A DNA stretch of 34,659 nucleotides from Paraktedonobacter sp035294465 (GTDB lineage Bacteria > Chloroflexota > Ktedonobacteria > Ktedonobacterales > Ktedonobacteraceae), in assembly GCA_035294465.1 (NCBI GenBank), contig DATGKW010000009.1, positions 1 to 34,659 on the forward strand, given 5' to 3'. Positions 30,326 through 34,659 of this stretch are shown piece by piece. Below the pieces are notes generated by a model, which ran no database searches, was not told the origin of the DNA, and saw nothing but the letters and a program-made list of their open reading frames with translations. Positions within the stretch are counted from its first letter, which is position 1. Every line of letters begins with the position of its first letter. A program made the position numbers and the translations under genes.

Positions 30326-30757
30326 ATGAATATTAACGAACAACTTGGCAAAATACTGGCGGATCTAGGAGTTGAGATGGAGCAGCCTGATTATCATCCC
30401 CAGGAAGACTCACTGCCCGAAGTCTCCATTTTCCAGTCCTCACGCGATCACTATGGTGTCTTCTATCGCCTCGACATCATCGATCAGGTGCCGCAGCTGC
30501 GTATCATCGTGCCTATCGATAATGGTCCCTTAAAAATGGAGGTGTACCTGGTCCAGCTGAGCGAACAGCTTCCGTTGAACACGCTGTTCGCCGCTGTCGC
30601 CTCTTATACTGGCAGCCCGGCCTTTGAACGCGGGCGCGAGGCGACTTTGCAACATCTGCTCTATGCGGTGGCCGAGCTGATGAAACAACTTTTCTGGTCA
30701 GGGGATCTAGATAGCCTGGAGTTCCCATCCGAAATCACCGTCCAGCGCTTGATTTAA
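30326..30757 (+). CDS. Hypothetical protein
   Basis: A 143-residue soluble, acidic protein that I do not recognise. It starts at ATG 30326 (MNINEQLGKILADLGVEMEQ) with AGAGGA 5 bases upstream; an earlier frame to 30257 lacks a ribosome site. The mid-part YGVFYRLDIIDQVPQLRIIV and NGPLKMEVYLVQLSEQLPLN look like a beta-rich ligand-binding or chaperone-like fold (type III secretion chaperone-like folds have similar alternation), then a C-terminal helix. No cysteine or metal motif. It is diverged from SUI1 and ends 61 bases before a large inverted repeat. Confidence 0.65.
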   Translation: MNINEQLGKILADLGVEMEQPDYHPQEDSLPEVSIFQSSRDHYGVFYRLDIIDQVPQLRIIVPIDNGPLKMEVYLVQLSEQLPLNTLFAAVASYTGSPAFERGREATLQHLLYAVAELMKQLFWSGDLDSLEFPSEITVQRLI

Positions 30758-30817
30758 GCTCTCTGCAAGGCTTCTCCATTTCTTGCTCAGGCGTCTCAGA
30801 CCGACACCTCGAAGCTG

Positions 30818-30882
30818 CTCAAAAGGGAGAGGACGAACATGGCCGTGTGAGTCACTGCCATGTTCATCTTCTCCCTTTTGAG
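30818..30882. terminator. Large two-stage inverted repeat after the hypothetical gene
   Basis: Outer arms 30818-30830 and 30870-30882 (13 bp) and inner arms 30835-30843 and 30857-30865 (9 bp) are separated by a 4-by-4 internal loop, with a 13-base apical loop. The outer arm ends CCCTTTTGAG, giving a U-run in the stem on the plus strand and an A-run on the left arm, like a bidirectional terminator. Confidence 0.6.
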
Positions 30883-30939
30883 TATATTTGGATAAATCAA
30901 TCTCAGGAGGGAAGCGGCCCGACGTTTTCTGGACGGCCA

Positions 30940-30967
30940 TTGACAGATGATGAGACTATGATACACT
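30940..30967 (+). promoter_or_regulatory. Promoter of the translin-family gene
   Basis: Consensus TTGACA (30940-30945), a 16-base spacer, then TACACT (30962-30967). The leader to ATG 30999 would be about 25 bases and contains GAGGGAAC as a good ribosome site. Confidence 0.6.
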
Positions 30968-30998
30968 CTCTATATGCTTGGGAAAGGGAAGAGGGAAC

Positions 30999-31637
30999 AT
31001 GATTAGCAACCTCGATGTTGTTGGCCAACAGGCGCTCAATTACCTGGAGCAGAAGCACGCGGCCCGCGAACGCGCGCTGCCCAAATCGCGCGCTGCTATA
31101 CGCCACTGCGCTAATAGTATTCGTGCGACCCATCGTCACGAGTTTGCGAACGCTCGCCAGCTCCTTGACGAGGCCGGCAAGCTGCTGAACGAGATGGCCG
31201 ACGATCTGCGTATACATCAGGATGTTTTTTACGCGGGCTTTGTCCAGGATGCACAGAAAGAATTTGCCGAAGCCGCGACTTTCTTTGCGCTGGCGCAGCA
31301 ACAACCACTTCCGCTGGCCTCAGATCTGGCCATTGATTGGGTTCCATATCTGAATGGCCTGGGAGAAGCCATCGGCGAATTACGCCGGTATGTTCTGGAT
31401 CAGCTGCGCCGCGATAACGTCGAAGGTGGCGAGATTTATCTTGAGCAAATGGACGATATCTATGCCCTGCTCACCACAGTCGATTTCCCTGAAGCAGTAA
31501 CCAGCGGCCTGCGCCGTACAACCGATGCGGCGCGCGGCATCCTGGAAAAGACACGCGGTGATCTGACGACCGCTGTTGGACAAGCACAGCTTCAACGTTC
31601 TCTCCTTGCTCTCCAGCAAGAACTTCAGAGGAAGTAA
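30999..31637 (+). CDS. Translin family protein
   Basis: A 212-residue all-helical protein. The block QDVFYAGFVQDAQKEFAEAA (about 78-97) followed by PYLNGLGEAIGELRR (about 118-132), MDDIYALLTTVDFPEAVTSG and LRRTTDAARGILEKTRGDL matches translin. Translin binds RNA and single-stranded DNA as a ring octamer in eukaryotes and archaea; with TRAX it forms the C3PO RNase. Bacterial members are few and poorly studied. ATG 30999 follows GAGGGAAC by a few bases; an earlier frame start (30978) is less likely. The acidic triad that makes TRAX a nuclease is hard to judge by eye, so nuclease activity is open. It stands alone, with a UbiA gene 196 bases downstream. Confidence 0.85.
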   Translation: MISNLDVVGQQALNYLEQKHAARERALPKSRAAIRHCANSIRATHRHEFANARQLLDEAGKLLNEMADDLRIHQDVFYAGFVQDAQKEFAEAATFFALAQQQPLPLASDLAIDWVPYLNGLGEAIGELRRYVLDQLRRDNVEGGEIYLEQMDDIYALLTTVDFPEAVTSGLRRTTDAARGILEKTRGDLTTAVGQAQLQRSLLALQQELQRK

Positions 31638-31833
31638 CGCTCCTTCCCGGCATGCTATCATTTTCGACTGTCCAGATTTCGTTGTATCCTGTATACTGGA
31701 ATTGGAACCATTCGACCTTATTCAGTATGTTTATCTCTCGTTCTGGGCGTGTCATTACAAGAGAAATTGTATCTCTTACATATCCTTTCATCTCAGTGCG
31801 AGAGATGACCTTTATATATCAGGAGGGGAGCGC

Positions 31834-33033
31834 GTGAACGATCCCGAAGCACCCAAAACCGATGATACCCCCACAGCTAGCAAAAAAGCTCCTGTCTCTT
31901 CTCAAGTAATTGCCGCAGAATCGGTACAGGCAGAAGAAGTTCCTACAATCCCGATGGATTCACTGCAAACGCTCAGCACCCTTCAGCCAGAAGTGTCTGT
32001 CCGGCCCGTCACCTCTACATCTGCGGTGCCGGAACCGCTGGTTGTTCAACCGGCTGAGTATCGCCGCGGCATAGGCGAATGGCTGCGTATCTGGCGCGAT
32101 GGCCTCCGTCCGGGCTATCTTCGTTTTGCCATTCTGCCCCTCTTGCTCGGCAGCGCTCTGGCCTGGCTTTCCACGATTTCCAGGAGCCACCCACGCGGGG
32201 AGTTTCATCCTCAGCGCTTCCTGGCAGCCCTGATTGCGGTTTGTCTTCTGCAGCTGGGCGCGAATCTGATCAACGACTATTACGATTACGTAGGCGGCGT
32301 CGATACCAGCAACCCACTGGGTCCCGGCGGGCTGATTCAACAAGGGCAGATTAAGCCTGCGCGCGTGCTGGCCCTGGGTCTTTTCTTTCTGATCATTGGG
32401 GCGTTCGTAGGTGCGCTGGTCGCATTCTACGGCGGGCCCATGGCTTTCATTTTTGGCGCTGTTGGCCTGGTGGGCGCATACTTCTACAGCGCTCCGCCGC
32501 GCGCGCTCTCTTCATTAACGCTGGGCGAGGTGGTCAGCTTCTGGATTTTTGGTCCTCTGCTGACCCTGGGAGCGTACATTATTCAGCTTGGAAGAATCGA
32601 TAGCTTGCCACTTATCTGCGGTATCTCACTGGGCCTGCTCTTTTCGGGCGTGCTGTATATAAACGACATGCGCGATATGGAGAGCGATGTGCAGGCGCAT
32701 AAATATACGCTCGCCTCGCTGCTCGGCGTTCGCACCAACCGGGCCATTTGCACACTCCTCCTGTTAGCGGCCTATGTTCCCATACTCTATCTCGGCCTGC
32801 CTTCGCACGGCCCTCACCTGGTCTTGATAACACTCTGGACGCTGCCAGGGCTGGTCGCGATTCTGATTGCTCTGTACCGCACAACTACGCCTGCCTCGCT
32901 GCATGTTACTCTGCGCCAGGCGTTCAAACTGGCCACACTTTTCACTATTCTCCTGATCATAGCACTGACCATTTCAACATACTGGCACTGGCTGCCCAGT
33001 TTCTCCTTGCCAGGACTGCCATACGTCCTTTAG
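31834..33033 (+). CDS. menA: UbiA-family prenyltransferase, probably MenA
   Basis: A polytopic membrane enzyme that joins a prenyl chain to an aromatic ring; MenA does so to 1,4-dihydroxy-2-naphthoate in menaquinone synthesis. The two Asp-rich motifs are NLINDYYD (144-151) and NDMRDMESD (277-285). NDYYDYVGGVDTSNPLGPGG is characteristic of MenA. About eight hydrophobic segments follow from residue 95. The first 80 residues are an unusual Pro/Thr/Ser/Glu-rich soluble extension. Start is the GTG at 31834-31836 just after AGGAGGGGAG; an in-frame extension to 31576 runs through the translin gene and has no ribosome site. No other men gene is in the window, so specificity is inferred. Confidence 0.82.
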   Translation: MNDPEAPKTDDTPTASKKAPVSSQVIAAESVQAEEVPTIPMDSLQTLSTLQPEVSVRPVTSTSAVPEPLVVQPAEYRRGIGEWLRIWRDGLRPGYLRFAILPLLLGSALAWLSTISRSHPRGEFHPQRFLAALIAVCLLQLGANLINDYYDYVGGVDTSNPLGPGGLIQQGQIKPARVLALGLFFLIIGAFVGALVAFYGGPMAFIFGAVGLVGAYFYSAPPRALSSLTLGEVVSFWIFGPLLTLGAYIIQLGRIDSLPLICGISLGLLFSGVLYINDMRDMESDVQAHKYTLASLLGVRTNRAICTLLLLAAYVPILYLGLPSHGPHLVLITLWTLPGLVAILIALYRTTTPASLHVTLRQAFKLATLFTILLIIALTISTYWHWLPSFSLPGLPYVL

Positions 33034-33042
33034 CTTTCAGCA

Positions 33043-33100
33043 AGCAGGGAAGAACGGGTCTGCCTACTAGCGCTAGTAGGCAGACCCGTTCTTCCCTGCT
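33043..33100. repeat. 58-nt perfect palindrome between menA and ung
   Basis: Every base from 33043 to 33071 pairs with its mirror from 33100 to 33072 with no spacer between the arms; the match stops at 33042/33101. It fills the gap between the convergent menA (stop 33033) and ung (stop 33128) genes. In RNA it would fold as a stem of about 27 bp. No T-run follows on either side, so a bidirectional transcript-end hairpin is possible but not typical. Confidence 0.9.
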
Positions 33101-33127
33101 AAAAGAATTTGTCTCGCAGATTTCGCA

Positions 33128-33805
33128 CTACAAATCAGGGAGCTGCCAATCTATCTCCGGTTTGCCAGCAGCGCGCAGAGCCTTATTGATTGCTGAAAAT
33201 GGACGACTGCCAAAGAAGCCATTGCGGGCCGAGAGGGGGGAAGGATGCGCTGATTGTACGATGGTATGGCGTGTGGTATCAATCAGACTTCGCTTCTTTT
33301 GTGCGTAGCCGCCCCATAAGACAAAGACAACGGGATCGCGTTTCTCGTTGACGGTCTTGAGAACTGCATCAGTAAACTTCTCCCACCCATGATTTTTATG
33401 CGAATTCGGCTCGTGTGCTCGCACAGTTAACACAGCGTTTAAAAGCAAGATCCCCTGCTTAGCCCACGGCACAAGGTAGCCGTTGTTGGGAATACGAAAG
33501 CCAACATCATCGTGAAGCTCTTTAAAGATGTTGACGAGGGAAGGAGGGGGCTTGATGCCGGGACGCACAGAGAAGCACAGGCCGTGAGCCTGGTTATTAT
33601 CATGATAAGGGTCCTGGCCAAGCAGGAACACACTCACTTTTTCGTAAGGGGTCAGGCGCAGGGCAGAAAAGACCTCGTTCTCAGGGGGAAAAACCGTAGA
33701 GTGCTGTCGCTCTTCATCGACAAACTGAGCAAGTTTCTGAAAGTACGGCTGCTGTAATTCGCCATTCAAATGTGCATGCCAGCTTTCAGGAATATCTACT
33801 TGCAA
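33128..33805 (-). CDS. ung: Uracil-DNA glycosylase, family 1
   Basis: Ung removes uracil from DNA after cytosine deamination or dUTP incorporation. The water-activating loop GQDPYHDNNQAHG starts at residue 63 (Asp65), CFSVRPGIKPPPSL follows, LLLNAVLTVR is the uracil-binding Asn region, and the minor-groove loop HPSPLSARNGFFG has H187. Length 225 is normal. The start is TTG at 33803-33805, preceded by GAGAGGTG with suitable spacing. It converges on menA across the palindrome. Confidence 0.97.
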   Translation of the reverse strand: MQVDIPESWHAHLNGELQQPYFQKLAQFVDEERQHSTVFPPENEVFSALRLTPYEKVSVFLLGQDPYHDNNQAHGLCFSVRPGIKPPPSLVNIFKELHDDVGFRIPNNGYLVPWAKQGILLLNAVLTVRAHEPNSHKNHGWEKFTDAVLKTVNEKRDPVVFVLWGGYAQKKRSLIDTTRHTIVQSAHPSPLSARNGFFGSRPFSAINKALRAAGKPEIDWQLPDL

Positions 33806-33894
33806 AGAACACCTCTCAATCGAATATTTCTGTCATCTTATCTAAAAACAAAATGGTTGTCACCAGCCTGACGGCCAGCTATATAGATATTCTT

Positions 33895-33923
33895 TTGGCA
33901 AGCAATAAAACATGTGATATACT
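33895..33923 (+). promoter_or_regulatory. Promoter of the MFS transporter gene
   Basis: TTGGCA (33895-33900), 17-base spacer, TATACT (33918-33923). The leader to GTG 34013 is about 83 bases. It is divergent from ung. Confidence 0.7.
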
Positions 33924-34012
33924 TCCTGATAAGGAAGAAGCTCTGCCTTGCGGTATACATGTTCTTCATCGCTCGCTCACACGCACAGTGCTAGATGCTA
34001 TAAAGGACTATT

Positions 34013-34659
34013 GTGAAGCCAACGGATCAACCGGAACCCGCGTTTTCCTCTACAAACCCTCGCGTCATCTCCCCGCTTGAAAGCAAGACGCTTGCCGTTA
34101 CAGAACGCCACGATCCCTACAAATCTCTGCGTTACCGAGATTTTCGCCTGTTTATCCTCGCTACCTTTCTCTCCTCGATTGGCGAACAGATGCTCACGGT
34201 CGCGATTGGTTGGGAGTTGTATCAGCGCACAAACTCGGCTCTGGCGCTTGGTCTGGTCGGGCTAGTGATGGTGGTGCCAGTGATGGTGCTTTCTCTGCCT
34301 GCGGGGCATATCGTTGATCGCGCGAATCGCAGGCGCATCGTGATTGGCGCTCGCGTAACTTTGCTGTTCAGCACGCTGGGCCTGGCGCTCCTGTCGTATA
34401 CCACCGGGCCGCTGCCGCTCATCTATAGCTGTCTGTTGCTGATTGGCGTCGCGGAATCATTTGGCAGCCCGGCCAGTTCGGCTATGCTTTCGCAGGTAGT
34501 GCCGGGCAAGGCATACGAAAACGCGGCAACCTGGGAAAGCAGCGCGGGGCAACTGGCCTCCGTTCTGGGACCGGCTTGCGGAGGCTTGCTGATCGCGCTG
34601 TTCCGCCGCGCAGCTCCGGTCTATCTGCTCGATGCGCTGGCAGTTACGGTAGTTATCCT
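34013..34659 (+). CDS. MFS transporter (EntS-like exporter), 3' end missing
   Basis: The frame is open from GTG 34013, which follows AAAGGACTATT, to the right edge (215 codons, no stop), so only the N-terminal half is seen. After a 35-residue soluble start, YKSLRYRDFRLFILATFLSS and IGEQMLTVAIGWELYQRT begin helix 1 of an MFS_3/EntS-type exporter; LVGLVMVVPVMVLSLPAGHI and VDRANRRRIVIG form the conserved loop 2-3 (G/P-G-x-D-R-x-x-R-R). More helices follow, with SPASSAMLSQVVPGKAYENA typical of the enterobactin-exporter-like group. Substrate unknown. A shadow frame (33772-34080) overlaps its beginning. Confidence 0.88.
   Translation, partial: MKPTDQPEPAFSSTNPRVISPLESKTLAVTERHDPYKSLRYRDFRLFILATFLSSIGEQMLTVAIGWELYQRTNSALALGLVGLVMVVPVMVLSLPAGHIVDRANRRRIVIGARVTLLFSTLGLALLSYTTGPLPLIYSCLLLIGVAESFGSPASSAMLSQVVPGKAYENAATWESSAGQLASVLGPACGGLLIALFRRAAPVYLLDALAVTVVI

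Noticed and set aside
30707..30940. 77-codon minus-strand frame across the large inverted repeat
   Set aside because: It spans the hairpin and the end of the plus-strand gene and has no domain or ribosome site support.
31576..31833. N-terminal extension of the UbiA frame into the translin gene
   Set aside because: The extension runs in the wrong frame of the translin gene and lacks a ribosome site; GTG 31834 has a strong one.
33772..34080. 102-codon plus-strand frame before the transporter
   Set aside because: It overlaps the ung start and the beginning of the MFS gene, which has a better ribosome site and family match.

Overview
The window looks like a chromosomal segment of a Chloroflexota bacterium, most likely of the Ktedonobacteria type. 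This rests on moderate-to-high GC with mixed codon use, an HD-domain gene beside scpA, a translin-family protein, a DUF3090 protein, a GAF/histidine-kinase/LuxR fusion and many GTG/TTG starts with good Shine-Dalgarno (SD) sites. That assignment is inference from gene content, not a search. Nearly all of it is core or housekeeping DNA. I see no insertion sequence, prophage, CRISPR array, rRNA or tRNA.

Layout. 1-1296: the end of an HD-domain phosphohydrolase gene, then scpA (condensin kleisin). 1320-5110 (minus): one operon, rpmH-rnpA-yidD-yidC-jag-pfkB kinase, read from a consensus sigma-70 promoter at 5081-5110. It links ribosome assembly, tRNA processing and membrane insertion. rpmH is short and easily missed, and the pfkB gene has no ordinary start codon at its conserved N-terminus. 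5232-8671: divergent radC and pcrA/uvrD (DNA repair) with facing promoters. 8758-12445: an alpha/beta hydrolase, a tandem pair of thymidylate-kinase-like genes (the second with Arg for the Walker A Lys) and threonine ammonia-lyase.

12587-17427 (minus): pdxS-pdxT (pyridoxal phosphate synthase), then a double GNAT-like protein coupled by a GTGA overlap to an R3H-domain AAA ATPase, closed by a strong 19-bp hairpin. 17428-18774: a gene-poor stretch and a MazF-type toxin-antitoxin pair with its own strong promoter. 18925-22286: a histidine phosphatase and a convergent sensor kinase carrying a LuxR DNA-binding domain, then a zinc-ribbon membrane protein. 22454-27200: rlmN (probably leaderless) converging on rpmB, then asp23-fakA-degV, resembling the Firmicutes rpmB/yloU/yloV region and probably encoding fatty-acid kinase with its lipid carrier.

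27253-34659: two small unknown genes behind a structured leader; the minus-strand operon SUI1 - D-2-hydroxyacid dehydrogenase - DUF3090; an unknown protein; a translin-family protein; a UbiA/MenA prenyltransferase; a 58-nt perfect palindrome between that gene and convergent ung; and a truncated MFS exporter running off the right edge.

The most unusual signals are the tandem kinase pair with the Walker A substitution, the loop-free 58-nt palindrome, the pfkB start, the receiver-less kinase/LuxR fusion, and the structured leader with a short upstream ORF at 27292-27401. I did not find a clear multi-gene novel defence or mobile system.
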